A stretch of 58,891 nucleotides of DNA from Massilia sp. Root351 (lineage in GTDB: Bacteria > Pseudomonadota > Gammaproteobacteria > Burkholderiales > Burkholderiaceae_D), in NCBI RefSeq assembly GCF_001425045.1, contig NZ_LMDJ01000003.1, forward strand, positions 10,881 through 69,771. Direction: 5' to 3'. The translations under genes were made by a program, and so were the position numbers. Below, piece after piece: positions 8,162-16,081 of this stretch. The notes beneath the pieces were generated by a model. The model was not told the DNA's origin. It worked only from the letters and a program-made list of their open reading frames with translations, and made no database searches. The first letter of the stretch is position 1. Every line of letters starts with the position of its first letter.

Positions 8162-9421
8162 GGTGTCTGCCCAGATGTTGCGGGCCCAGCTCATGGCGTA
8201 CTCGCCCTCGAGTGCGTTGGCGGCGCTGGACAGGCCGCCCGAGCCGGGCACCACGAGCAGGGTCTTTTTCTCCGCGTCGTAGGCATGCACCGAGGCGACG
8301 TGGATCACGTCCTTGTCGGAGACGAAGCTGTAGCAGGTGTTGGTGAGCATGGGCTTCGGCTCCGGCGCCCGGCCGTTCAGCAGGTCCACCACGGCGGCCG
8401 CGCAAACCTTGGCGTGCTGGTTGGCCATGTGGGCGGACTTGGGCATCAGCGGCGCGGCGAGGATGGCGTCGCCGAGGATGTGGATATTCTTCGCCTGCGT
8501 GGATTCGAAGGTGACGAAGTCCACCGTGCACCAGCGCCCGCTGGCGTTGGCCAGGCCGCTCTGCACGGCGATGGCGCCGGCGCGCTGGGGCGGAATCACG
8601 TTCAGCACGTCGGCCTGCACGCGGTCGTCCAGTTCGGAGATGGCGGCGCGGCCGGATGCGTCGATGTCCACCGTCTTGAAGCCGCGCCGGTATTCGATGA
8701 TGCTGCCGTAGCGGTCCTGCCATATCTTCTTGAACAGCGCGCCCTTGGACACAACGTCGTCGTTCCCGTCCAGTATCAGCACCTTGGACTTCGGCTTGCG
8801 CTGGCTGAAGTAGTGGGCGACCTGGCAGGCGCGCTCGTAGGGACCGGGCGGGCAGCGGTACGGGGCGGCGGGAATGGTCATGGCGTAGACGCCGCCGTCC
8901 GGCATGGCTTCGAGCTGGGCGCGCAATGCCGTGGTCTGGGCGCCGGCTTTCCAGGCGTGCAGGATGCGCTCCTGCGCACCTGGCTTTTGCATGCCGGGCA
9001 GCTGGTCCCACAGGAAGTCGATGCCGGGGGAGACGATCAGGCGGTCGTAGGCGATGGTCTGGCCGCCGGCGAGGGTGACGGTACGCTTCTCGGCGGCGAT
9101 GGATTGCACGCTGTCGCGCACGATGCGCACGCCGTGGCGCGCCAGGGCGTCGTAGCCGATGGTGACGTCTGCCAGCTGCTTCGAGCCGCCCAGCACCAGG
9201 TTGGAGAGCGGGCAGGAAATGAAGCTGGCGTTGGGCTCGATCAGCGTGACGTCGATGCCGCCGCCGCTCCACAGGCGCACGTACTTGGCTGCGGTGGCGC
9301 CACCGTAGCCGCCGCCGACCACCACCACTTGCGGTTTGGCGCTGCCGCCGATGGTGGCGCAGCCGGTGCTGGCGAGCGCCAGTCCGGCGCCGGAGGCTTG
9401 CAGGAATTGGCGGCGTTTCAT
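8153..9421 (-). CDS. fccB: FAD-dependent sulfide dehydrogenase-like flavoprotein (FccB/SoxF family)
   Basis: 422 residues. A twin-Arg-like leader (MKRRQFLQASGAG) with a lipobox-like STGC predicts periplasmic export. The FAD-binding VVVVGGGYGGATAA motif follows, then SCPLSNLVLGG, YDRLIVSPGID, RCPPGPYERACQ and NTCYSFV. The last two carry the Cys residues expected to make the redox-active disulfide next to the flavin in FccB and sulfide:quinone reductases. The family oxidises sulfide or related sulfur compounds to zero-valent sulfur and passes electrons to a c-type cytochrome. The start overlaps the stop of the upstream cytochrome gene by four bases, as expected of an FccAB pair, and the pair ends a soxXYZA operon, where such a protein is called SoxF. 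True substrate not determined. Confidence 0.85.
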   Translation of the reverse strand: MKRRQFLQASGAGLALASTGCATIGGSAKPQVVVVGGGYGGATAAKYVRLWSGGGIDVTLIEPNASFISCPLSNLVLGGSKQLADVTIGYDALARHGVRIVRDSVQSIAAEKRTVTLAGGQTIAYDRLIVSPGIDFLWDQLPGMQKPGAQERILHAWKAGAQTTALRAQLEAMPDGGVYAMTIPAAPYRCPPGPYERACQVAHYFSQRKPKSKVLILDGNDDVVSKGALFKKIWQDRYGSIIEYRRGFKTVDIDASGRAAISELDDRVQADVLNVIPPQRAGAIAVQSGLANASGRWCTVDFVTFESTQAKNIHILGDAILAAPLMPKSAHMANQHAKVCAAAVVDLLNGRAPEPKPMLTNTCYSFVSDKDVIHVASVHAYDAEKKTLLVVPGSGGLSSAANALEGEYAMSWARNIWADTLG

Positions 9422-9960
9422 GGACGGGCTCCTTGGGTAGCAACGATGGCGGCAAGCTTTCCGGCATCGGCAGGGTTGGCGCCTCCTGCCGCAGCGGCGC
9501 GGGGTGCGGGCTGGGCGGCGAAGAAGGCGGCCAGCTGGGCCAGCTGCTCGTCGCTGTAGCCTTTTGCGAGCTGCGTCATGACGGTGGCGGGACGGGTGCC
9601 GGCCTTGAAGGCTTGCAGAGAGGCGAGCAGCGCTTCCCTGGACTGCCCTGCCAGCGCGGGCAGGGTGTTGCCGGCGGTTGCGCCGTTGGTGCCGTGGCAG
9701 CCGGTGCAGGTGGCGGCAAGGCGGGCGCCGGGCGCGATGGCTTCGGCGGCGCTGGCCGGGGACGGATCGAGAAGGAAGCAGGCAAGCAATGCGGCTAGCG
9801 CAGCGCCCGCGGCGGCAGCTCGCGAGCCCTTGGCGGGCGCAGCGGCCAGCGAAGCGCCGGCGGCAGCTCGCAAACGCGCGGCCCGGCGGGCTGGCTGTGT
9901 AGCGGATGCGGCGGGTGCGGCGGGTGCGGCAGCAATGGTGCGACGTCGTGTCAGTTGCAT
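9418..9960 (-). CDS. Mono-haem c-type cytochrome, probable electron acceptor of FccB
   Basis: 180 residues with one haem site, CTGCH at residues 85-89, and a likely axial Met at 128 (PATVMTQLAKGY). This is the layout of class I cytochromes of the c4/FccA type. Its role would be to take electrons from the flavoprotein encoded immediately downstream, with which it shares a four-base overlap. The ATG at 9958-9960 has a strong AAGGAG site. The first 75 residues are unusual: an Arg/Ala-rich leader, then the hydrophobic segment AALAALLACFLL ending SPASA, a credible signal peptide preceded by some 50 extra residues. It follows soxA after 12 bases. Family certain; FccA function is inferred from the neighbour. 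Confidence 0.85.
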   Translation of the reverse strand: MQLTRRRTIAAAPAAPAASATQPARRAARLRAAAGASLAAAPAKGSRAAAAGAALAALLACFLLDPSPASAAEAIAPGARLAATCTGCHGTNGATAGNTLPALAGQSREALLASLQAFKAGTRPATVMTQLAKGYSDEQLAQLAAFFAAQPAPRAAAAGGANPADAGKLAAIVATQGARP

Positions 9961-9972
9961 GGCAGCTCCTTG

Positions 9973-10773
9973 TTATGGGCGTACGCCCGGGGTTTCAAGC
10001 GCCATGCCTCTGGCGCGGAGAGAAAGGAAGGCTTCGAGGTCGACCAGGTCTTGCGCGCCATAGGCCGGCACTTCGGCGCGCACGCCGCTCATGCAGTTGC
10101 GCAGGCGGCGCTGCAGGGAGCCCATGGCTTGCCATTCAAGGCGGTAGATCGGATAGGCATTGGCGTGTCCCTGCGGAATGGTGGCGCCGGCCAGCTTGCG
10201 GCCCCAGTTGTCGTCGTGGCACTGGGCGCAGGAGAGGTTAAGCTGGCCGATGCGCTGGCGGTAGAGCTGCCGGCCCCGGTCCGCGGCGGCGCGGGTGCCG
10301 GGGTCCTGTGGCGGGTTGACGGGCATGCCGCGCGATTGCATGGCGACGTAGCTCTCGAGGCTGAGCAGGTCGTCGCTTTCAGGCTTGAGGGGGGCGGCTT
10401 GCTGGGCGCCCTGGCGGCACATGTCGATGCGCTGGCCCAGAGTGATGACGCGCTTGCCGCCCTTGTCGAAGGCGGGGAAGCGGGCGGCCACGCCGCGCAT
10501 GCTTTGTTTGGCGTCGCCGTGGCAGCTGGCGCAGGAACGGTCGGCCTTGCCGGCCCTGGCGTTCCATAGCGCTTCGCCGCCGCTGATCCAGAGCATGGCG
10601 GGGTTTTGGGTGTCGTCGCGCTGCATGGCCTGGGTGGCGGCACCCATGAATTCAGCGCCGGATTTACGGGTGTCCTGCGTGGCGCTTCGGCCATCGCGGG
10701 CGTGGGCCGGCAGCGAACTGGTGACGGCGATGGCGATCGCGACAGCGGCCACGGGGCCGGCGGCCGGTTTCAT
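9973..10773 (-). CDS. soxA: SoxA, di-haem subunit of the SoxAX thiosulfate-conjugating enzyme
   Basis: 266 residues. A signal peptide ends near SLPAHA. There are two haem sites, CASCH at residues 81-85 and CAQCH at 182-186, and a conserved Cys at 227 in RRLRNCMSG, which corresponds to the catalytic haem ligand of SoxA that becomes a persulfide. GGEALW, RVITLGQRI and LVDLEAFLSLR segments also fit. SoxAX joins thiosulfate oxidatively to the carrier Cys of SoxY in the periplasm. The start at 10771-10773 overlaps soxZ by four bases; the frame runs on upstream inside soxZ but that part has no family resemblance. Order soxX-Y-Z-A is the common one, though soxB, which normally follows, is replaced here by a cytochrome and an fccB-like gene. 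Confidence 0.93.
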   Translation of the reverse strand: MKPAAGPVAAVAIAIAVTSSLPAHARDGRSATQDTRKSGAEFMGAATQAMQRDDTQNPAMLWISGGEALWNARAGKADRSCASCHGDAKQSMRGVAARFPAFDKGGKRVITLGQRIDMCRQGAQQAAPLKPESDDLLSLESYVAMQSRGMPVNPPQDPGTRAAADRGRQLYRQRIGQLNLSCAQCHDDNWGRKLAGATIPQGHANAYPIYRLEWQAMGSLQRRLRNCMSGVRAEVPAYGAQDLVDLEAFLSLRARGMALETPGVRP

Positions 10774-11096
10774 GCTGCGCTCACCGCGATGGGCATCTTT
10801 TCGGTCTGCGCGAATCCGTTGTCGCCCTGCCAGGTGAATTCGAGCGTGCCGCTGTCGGTGGCGACGGTGAAGAAGGCGATGTAGGGGTTGGCGGAAATGG
10901 CGGGGTGCAGCTCGGCGCTGAACACGGTTTCGCCGTTGTAGCGGCAAGCAAAGCTGGTGAGGATGTCGCGCGGGACCAGCTTGCCGCCGGCGTCGGGACG
11001 GTAGCCGCTTTCCATCGGGTGGCCGATCAGGGCGCGGATTTCTATCACTTCCCCTTTGCGCGCGGTGGCTGGCATATGGATCAGAGCGCGCGCCAT
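10770..11096 (-). CDS. soxZ: SoxZ, partner of the SoxY sulfur carrier
   Basis: 108 residues with the typical opening ARALIHMPATARKGEVIEIRALIGHPMESGYR and the C-terminal FTWQGDNGFA segment. SoxZ has no cofactor; it forms a periplasmic heterodimer with SoxY and helps present the SoxY C-terminal Cys arm to SoxAX and the later enzymes. It has no signal peptide of its own, so it is co-exported with SoxY in known systems. The start codon shares one base with the soxY stop (TAATG), giving tight translational coupling, and its 3' end overlaps soxA by four bases. Length and sequence are ordinary for the family. Confidence 0.95.
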   Translation of the reverse strand: MARALIHMPATARKGEVIEIRALIGHPMESGYRPDAGGKLVPRDILTSFACRYNGETVFSAELHPAISANPYIAFFTVATDSGTLEFTWQGDNGFAQTEKMPIAVSAA

Positions 11097-11578
11097 TATA
11101 TGGCCTCCCCTTCTATGCAGGCAGCCAGCGCAACGATGACGTCTGCCGTCTGCTGCCAGTAACTGCCATCCTTCATGCGCGCGACCGCCACCAGCTTTTG
11201 CGAGGTGGCCAGGCGGATGCGGGTGGAGACTTCGCCTTTGCCGCTGCGCGGGCCGAGGGTGAAGCGGGCAATATCGGTTTCCGGGTTGCGCTCGTTGAAG
11301 ATGGCGATGCCGGTGACGTGATCGGCGGCGGTCATGGGGCTGTCCACGGTTATGGTGACGGGGACGGCGTTGCCGTTGTCGATCAGCTTGGCGATGTTGA
11401 AAGACACCTTGCCGGTTTTCGGTGCGGCGCCACCGGTATAGGCGGCGATGGCGGCGCGCAGGTCTTCCGGGGTGGCGGCTGCGGGGCGTACCAGCGCCAG
11501 CAGCGGCAGCAATGGCAAAGTGGCGCCGGCCCGCAGCAGCTTGCGGCGGCTTGTGTTGGTGTTCGCGTTGGTGCTCAT
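11096..11578 (-). CDS. soxY: SoxY-type sulfur carrier with a non-canonical C-terminal arm
   Basis: 160 residues. A Tat-like leader (SRRKLLRAGATLPLLPLL) precedes the SoxY domain with TGKVSFNIAKLIDNGNAVPV, VTGIAIFNERNPETDIARFTL and VSTRIRLATSQKLVAVARMKDGSYW broken over the expected strands. Classical SoxY ends in a mobile GGCGG arm whose Cys carries the sulfur substrate. Here the end reads ALAACIEGEAI: the Cys (residue 154) is kept, but the flanking glycines are replaced and six residues follow it. The gene is coupled to soxX (four-base overlap) and soxZ (one base). The fold assignment is firm; whether the altered arm still works with SoxAX, or serves another sulfur chemistry, is open. Confidence 0.88.
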   Translation of the reverse strand: MSTNANTNTSRRKLLRAGATLPLLPLLALVRPAAATPEDLRAAIAAYTGGAAPKTGKVSFNIAKLIDNGNAVPVTITVDSPMTAADHVTGIAIFNERNPETDIARFTLGPRSGKGEVSTRIRLATSQKLVAVARMKDGSYWQQTADVIVALAACIEGEAI

Positions 11579-12126
11579 CGTGCCGGCTCCGCGCGCAGGG
11601 TTTGCAGATAGGCTATCACGTCTTCAATCTGTTGGGCGGTGAGGATGGTTTTTCCTTTGTGGGCGGGGCTCACGCGGTTCAAACCGTCGATCTTGTAGTA
11701 GGCGGGCATGATGGTGGCGGGATTGATGCTGGAGGCGTCCACCATGCGCTGGCGCAGCTGGGCGGCGGTGGAACGGTCGCCCGCACCGTCCAGCGGCGGC
11801 GCAAGGTTGCCCTGGAAGCGTTCTTCAGGGATGGGGCCGGTGTGGCACAGCAGGCACAGGCCCACCTGGCGGTTGGCGACCACGGCGCGGCCGCGCGCAG
11901 GATCGCCTGCGACAGCGCCCGGCAAAGGGACGGAAAAGTCCGCAGCGTGGCTGGCGGCGGGAACCAGCATGCCAAGCAGTGTGGCGAGCAACGTGGAGAG
12001 CAACGCAAAGTGCGACACCTGCGCGGCCTGCGCAGCGCGGCGCACGCCGCCGCTCCCGCCGCGCGCCGCAGGAGCAGTCCCCTGGCGGGTGGCGCGGGTT
12101 GAGACGGCGGGCGGCGTGGCGGCCAT
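11575..12126 (-). CDS. soxX: SoxX, mono-haem cytochrome subunit of SoxAX
   Basis: Up to 183 residues. One haem site, CLLCH at residues 91-95, is followed by TGPIPEERFQGNLAPPL and the Met-ligand region ATIMPAYY (Met 140), both hallmarks of SoxX. It accepts the electrons released when SoxA couples thiosulfate to SoxY. The signal peptide is near residues 37-62 (HFALLSTLLATLLGML, ending SHAA). The ATG at 12124-12126 has no visible ribosome site and adds an odd Ala/Arg-rich leader. A GTG at 12043-12045 with GGGAG seven bases upstream gives a normal signal peptide and may be the real start. It lies 32 bases after the molybdenum-enzyme gene (more if the GTG is used) and overlaps soxY by four bases. 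Confidence 0.88.
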   Translation of the reverse strand: MAATPPAVSTRATRQGTAPAARGGSGGVRRAAQAAQVSHFALLSTLLATLLGMLVPAASHAADFSVPLPGAVAGDPARGRAVVANRQVGLCLLCHTGPIPEERFQGNLAPPLDGAGDRSTAAQLRQRMVDASSINPATIMPAYYKIDGLNRVSPAHKGKTILTAQQIEDVIAYLQTLRAEPAR

Positions 12127-12158
12127 GGGTCGGGACGTGGCGGGGCCGGGCCTGCGGG

Positions 12159-14369
12159 TCAGGCCTTCTTCAGGCTATGGTTCTTCAGCGGCAGATCCCG
12201 CACGCGCTTGCCGGTGGCGGCGAAGATGGCGTTCAGCACCGCCGGCGCGGCCACCGCGATGGTCGGTTCGCCCACCCCGCCCCAGAAGCCGCCGGACGGC
12301 ATGACGATGGTTTCCACCTTCGGCATTTCGTCCATCTTCAGCGGCACATAGGTGTCGAAGTTGGTCTGCTCCACGCGGCCATCCTTCAGCGTGCATTCGC
12401 CGTACAAGGCGGCGGACAGGCCGTACACGAAGGAACCCTCCACCTGCGCTTCGATCTGCTGCGGATTCACGGCATGGCCCGAGTCCGTGGCGGCGACGAT
12501 GCGGTGGATCTTCAGCTTGCCGTTTTTATGGACCGATACCTCGGCACATGCGGCAACATAGCTGCCGAAGCCCATGGTTTGCGCCAGCCCTCGGAACACG
12601 CCCTTGGGTGCGGGCTTGCCCCAGCCGGCTTTCTCGGCCACCGCGTTCAGCACCGCCAGGTTCTTGGGGTTGTTGGCCATGAGCTTGCGGCGCAGCGCCA
12701 GCGGGTCCTGTTTGGTGGCGTGCGCCACTTCGTCCAGGAAGCACTCGAGGTAGATGGTGTTCTGGTTCAGGTTCACGCCGCGCCAGAAACCCGCAGGCAC
12801 GGGCGGGTTGCGCATGGCGTGGTCGATCAGCAGGTTCGGGAAGGTGTAGCCGATGGATGCTTCCGGCCCCGGCGCGTTCAGGCCCTGGAACACGGCAGGG
12901 TCCTTGCCGTCCTTGATGGACATGCCGACCGATACCAGGATCGACTGGCCGGAAATGCGCATGTGCAGGCCGGTGATGTCGCCCTTCTCGTCCAGCCCCG
13001 CCGTCAGCTTGCACTGGGTGATGGGATGGTAGCGGCCGTGCTGCATGTCCTCCTCGCGGGTCCACAGCAGCTTCACCGGCGTACCGGGCAGCTCCCTGGC
13101 GATGGCCACCGCCTGGCGCACCCAGTCGTGTACCGCGCCACGGCGGCCGAAACCGCCGCCCAGGTGCAGCTTGTAGACGTCGCACTTGGCGGCCGGCAGG
13201 CCGGACGCCTCGGACGCGGCGGCCAGCGCGGCTTCGCCGTTCTGGGTCGGTGTCCACACTTCGCAGCGCTCCGGCGTCCACTTGGCGGTAGCGTTCATCA
13301 CCTCCATGGTGGCGTGGTTCTGGAAGGGATAGGAATACACCGCCTCCACCTTGCGCTTGGCCGAGGCGATGGCTGCGCGCGCGTCGCCGTTGCTGTTGCC
13401 GACCACGGCATCCGGCGCGTCCAGGCCTTCCTTGAGCATGGCGGCGATGTCGGCGCTGGAAAGCTTGGCGTTCGCGCCTTCATCCCACACGATGGGCAGC
13501 GCGTCGAGCGCAGTGCGCGCGCGCCACCATGTGTCCGCCACCACCGCCACGGCGCTGTCGCCCACCTGCACCACCTTTTTCACGCCGGGGCGTTTTTCGA
13601 TGGCGGCGGCGTCGAAGCTCTTCACCTTGCCGCCGAAGACGGGGCAGTCCTTGATGGCGGCGTTCAGCATGCCCGGCAGCTTCAGGTCCATGCCGTAGAT
13701 TTGCGCGCCGGTGGTCTTGTCTACCGTGTCCAGCCGCGCCAGGCGCTTGCCGGCCAGCTTCCAGTCCTTCGGGTCTTTCAGTTTCACGTCGGCGGGCGCG
13801 GCCAGCTTGCCGGCTGCCTCGGCCACCTTGCCGTAGCTGACCTTGCGGCCGCTGGCGGCGTGCGTAATGACACTGTTGGCGGCGCTGCACTCAGCGGCCG
13901 GCACCTGCCACGCATCGGCTGCGGCCTGCACCAGCATCATGCGTGCGGTGGCGCCGCCCTTGCGCACGTACTCGTGCGACTCGCGCACGCCCCGGCTGCC
14001 GCCGGTGGAGAAGCTGCCCCACACGCGCTTGCGCGCCAGGTTCTGGCCGGGGGTGGGGTATTCGGTGGTGACCTTGCTCCAGTCGGCGTCCAGCTCCTCG
14101 GCCACCAGCTGGGCCAGGCCGGTCAGGGTGCCCTGCCCCATTTCGGAACGGGCGATGCGGATCACGATGGTGTCGTCGGGCTTGACCACCACCCAGGCGT
14201 TCACCTCGGGCGGAATGGCTGGCATGGCGCCATTGCCGGCCTGCGCGGCGGCTTCGAGCGGAATGGAGAACGGCACCATCAGGCCGCCCAGCGCCAGCGA
14301 GGCGCCCTTCAGGAAGCTGCGGCGGGAAACGGCGTCACTGCGCGCGCCGCTGCGGCCGGCGCGGCTCAT
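12159..14369 (-). CDS. Molybdopterin-binding subunit of a two-subunit aldehyde/isoquinoline-type oxidoreductase
   Basis: 736 residues, xanthine dehydrogenase superfamily, short two-subunit (IorB-like) type. A Tat signal ([15 protein letters not shown]) exports it to the periplasm. Motifs include [20 protein letters not shown], the [11 protein letters not shown] molybdopterin loop, [12 protein letters not shown], and GVGEPT near the C terminus holding the catalytic Glu that activates water. Such enzymes hydroxylate aldehydes or N-heterocycles and, lacking an FAD subunit, pass electrons through their [2Fe-2S] partner to cytochromes. The ATG at 14367-14369 overlaps the partner gene by four bases. 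soxX follows after 32 bases on the same strand, so the enzyme may be co-transcribed with the sox/fcc genes, an unusual association. Substrate cannot be read from the sequence. Confidence 0.9.
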   Translation of the reverse strand: MSRAGRSGARSDAVSRRSFLKGASLALGGLMVPFSIPLEAAAQAGNGAMPAIPPEVNAWVVVKPDDTIVIRIARSEMGQGTLTGLAQLVAEELDADWSKVTTEYPTPGQNLARKRVWGSFSTGGSRGVRESHEYVRKGGATARMMLVQAAADAWQVPAAECSAANSVITHAASGRKVSYGKVAEAAGKLAAPADVKLKDPKDWKLAGKRLARLDTVDKTTGAQIYGMDLKLPGMLNAAIKDCPVFGGKVKSFDAAAIEKRPGVKKVVQVGDSAVAVVADTWWRARTALDALPIVWDEGANAKLSSADIAAMLKEGLDAPDAVVGNSNGDARAAIASAKRKVEAVYSYPFQNHATMEVMNATAKWTPERCEVWTPTQNGEAALAAASEASGLPAAKCDVYKLHLGGGFGRRGAVHDWVRQAVAIARELPGTPVKLLWTREEDMQHGRYHPITQCKLTAGLDEKGDITGLHMRISGQSILVSVGMSIKDGKDPAVFQGLNAPGPEASIGYTFPNLLIDHAMRNPPVPAGFWRGVNLNQNTIYLECFLDEVAHATKQDPLALRRKLMANNPKNLAVLNAVAEKAGWGKPAPKGVFRGLAQTMGFGSYVAACAEVSVHKNGKLKIHRIVAATDSGHAVNPQQIEAQVEGSFVYGLSAALYGECTLKDGRVEQTNFDTYVPLKMDEMPKVETIVMPSGGFWGGVGEPTIAVAAPAVLNAIFAATGKRVRDLPLKNHSLKKA

Positions 14370-14878
14370 GCTTTGCTCCCGGCGTGGTCGCCCACATGCG
14401 TGATGGCCAGCCCGGCCGATTTCGGGTCGGCGCCCTTGGCCACCACCTTGATCGCCGCGCGCACCCGGTTGTAGGTGCCGCACCGACAGATGTTGGTCAT
14501 GGCCGCATCGATGTCGGCGTCGGTGGCTTTCGGTTTTTGCTTGAGCAGCGCGGCGGCGGCCATGATCATGCCGGACTGGCAGAAGCCGCATTGCGGCACG
14601 TCCAGCGCGGCCCAGGCTTTCTGCACCGGGTGCGAGCCGTCCCTGGACAGGCCTTCGATGGTGACGATCTTCTGCCTGGCGTTCAGCGCGGAGACCGGCA
14701 TGACGCAGCTGCGGGTGGCTTCACCGTCGATATGCACGGTGCAGGCGCCGCATTGCGCCACACCGCAGCCGTACTTGGTGCCCGTCATGCCCAGCTGCTC
14801 GCGCAGCACCCACAGTAGCGGCGTGTCGTCCTCCGCCTCGAATTCACGTACTGATCCGTTGACGTTGAGCTGCGCCAT
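14366..14878 (-). CDS. [2Fe-2S] subunit of the molybdenum oxidoreductase (IorA-like)
   Basis: 170 residues. The N-terminal plant-type ferredoxin domain has [12 protein letters not shown] with a further Cys at RSC for the outer cluster. The C-terminal helical domain has CGFCQSGM and CRCG for the inner cluster. This is the standard small subunit of xanthine dehydrogenase-family enzymes and relays electrons from the molybdenum site. It lacks a signal peptide and is presumably exported with the Tat-bearing large subunit. The start has GGAGAAAGC just upstream of the ATG. It is the first gene of the coupled minus-strand run reaching to the fccB-like gene. The last 25 residues beyond the cluster domain are variable. 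Confidence 0.94.
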   Translation of the reverse strand: MAQLNVNGSVREFEAEDDTPLLWVLREQLGMTGTKYGCGVAQCGACTVHIDGEATRSCVMPVSALNARQKIVTIEGLSRDGSHPVQKAWAALDVPQCGFCQSGMIMAAAALLKQKPKATDADIDAAMTNICRCGTYNRVRAAIKVVAKGADPKSAGLAITHVGDHAGSKA

Positions 14879-14971
14879 GCTTTCTCCTGGAGAGGGGTTG
14901 ACGGGATTTCAAGCGTGCTTATCTTACACCCGGTTTTTCCCTCTTGCAGAGCAGAGATTTGTATCAGCTTG

Positions 14972-15895
14972 TCACGATGTCAGCCGCTCCCAGCCGTGGC
15001 GCACGGCGCTCTTGAACTTGTCCCAGGCCGACTGCGGATACTGGCTTTCCCAACTGCTGCGCAGCCCCGGTTCGGCGTCGTCCCAGGAGCGGCCACGGAA
15101 GGAATCCGCGCTCGCCATGCGCTCGCCGTAACGGTAGGCGGGTTCGTATTCGTCATAGTTGCCGCCGGCGCTGGAGAAGTTGTTGTCCCAGTGGCTGCGG
15201 TAGTAGTCATCGCTCAAGTCGGCCGCGCCCAGGCGCCCCACCACCGTGCGCTCGTAGATGTGCACGCCGCCGCGCTGGAAGCTGCGCGTCGAGATGCTCA
15301 GGTCGTCCTGGATGCCGGGGATGGATTGCCCGCCACTCGCGCCGCGCTGCTGCGAGGCGCCGGCGGTGCTGCCAGCACTGTTGCCGGCGCTGCTGCCGGC
15401 AGCCGAAGCCGCGCCGCTGCCGGTGACGTTGCCGGCAGCCGAAGCCGCGCCGCTGCCGGACGTGCCGGCCGACGCGCTTTGCTGCGCGCCTTGGTACTGG
15501 CTCCCGGCCGCGGCCGCACCGGCCGTACGGGCGCCGCTCCAGCCGGCCGAGCTCCACTCATTCTTGCGCTCGTCGATATCCAGCGGCCCATAGACTTCGA
15601 TGATGTCGGCGGCGCGCTCCGCTTCTTCCTGGCTGTCGGCCTGCACGGTCAGCACATGGTTGCCGCGCTTGACCGCTTCGGCGTAGGTGTCCGATTTATC
15701 GTCGTCGCCGAACAGATTGTGGAAGAAGCGCTTGATGCTGCTGCCGAGGGAGTCGTCGTCCTTGTCCGGCGCAGCCGCTTGCGTGTCTGCGCTGAGCTGC
15801 ACTGCATGTTCACGGAAACCGCCCGCCAGCACGGCGGTTCGTGCTTGCTCAGCGTCCTGGCGGTTATCAAATACTGCCGCGAGTGTGTGTGTCAT
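14972..15895 (-). CDS. General-stress-type protein with Ser/Ala/Gly-rich linker
   Basis: 307 residues. The N terminus (MTHTLAAVFDNRQDAEQARTAV) resembles the domain found in general stress protein 17M and YsnF-like proteins, which often respond to osmotic or oxidative stress. A middle linker (about 115-190) is low-complexity Ser/Ala/Gly and includes the segment GSGAASAAG twice, encoded by nearly identical DNA around 15390-15460. A central piece (DDLSISTRSFQRGGVHIYERTV) resembles YsnF-type PRC-like regions. The C terminus is rich in aromatic and acidic residues (YDEYEPAYRYGE). There is no signal peptide. It stands alone, divergent from ompW. Stress-related role is inferred from the N-terminal family only. 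Confidence 0.65.
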   Translation of the reverse strand: MTHTLAAVFDNRQDAEQARTAVLAGGFREHAVQLSADTQAAAPDKDDDSLGSSIKRFFHNLFGDDDKSDTYAEAVKRGNHVLTVQADSQEEAERAADIIEVYGPLDIDERKNEWSSAGWSGARTAGAAAAGSQYQGAQQSASAGTSGSGAASAAGNVTGSGAASAAGSSAGNSAGSTAGASQQRGASGGQSIPGIQDDLSISTRSFQRGGVHIYERTVVGRLGAADLSDDYYRSHWDNNFSSAGGNYDEYEPAYRYGERMASADSFRGRSWDDAEPGLRSSWESQYPQSAWDKFKSAVRHGWERLTS

Positions 15896-16003
15896 GGCTC
15901 GTTCCCTTTCGTGTGATTGCGCGCGATGCGAGGAAAGTCCAGTCTAGGCCGCCGCATGCAGAAGGAGCGCCACCTTGCCGACTCGTAACGGCTTCGGACA
16001 GTT

Positions 16004-16017
16004 TTGACTTGCATCAA
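16004..16017. promoter_or_regulatory. Distal FNR/CRP-family box upstream of ompW
   Basis: TTGAC-TTGC-ATCAA matches the FNR/ANR consensus TTGAT-N4-ATCAA at nine of ten defined positions. Its centre is 22 bases, two helical turns, from the next box, and 71 bases from the ompW start codon. Confidence 0.6.
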
Positions 16018-16025
16018 AGTTATTG

Positions 16026-16039
16026 TTGAGCATTATCAA
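16026..16039. promoter_or_regulatory. Proximal FNR/CRP-family box upstream of ompW
   Basis: TTGAG-CATT-ATCAA again matches the FNR-type consensus with one mismatch. It ends 42 bases before the ompW ATG. ompW is controlled by FNR in enterobacteria, which supports the reading, but the transcription start here is not known. Confidence 0.6.
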
Positions 16040-16081
16040 TAGACTGGCTTCATCACTTAACGACACAGCAGAGAGGAAGTC

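Noticed and set aside
11979..14474. 831-residue plus-strand open frame over the molybdenum enzyme gene
   Set aside because: Antisense of the xanthine-dehydrogenase-family gene with all motifs on the other strand.
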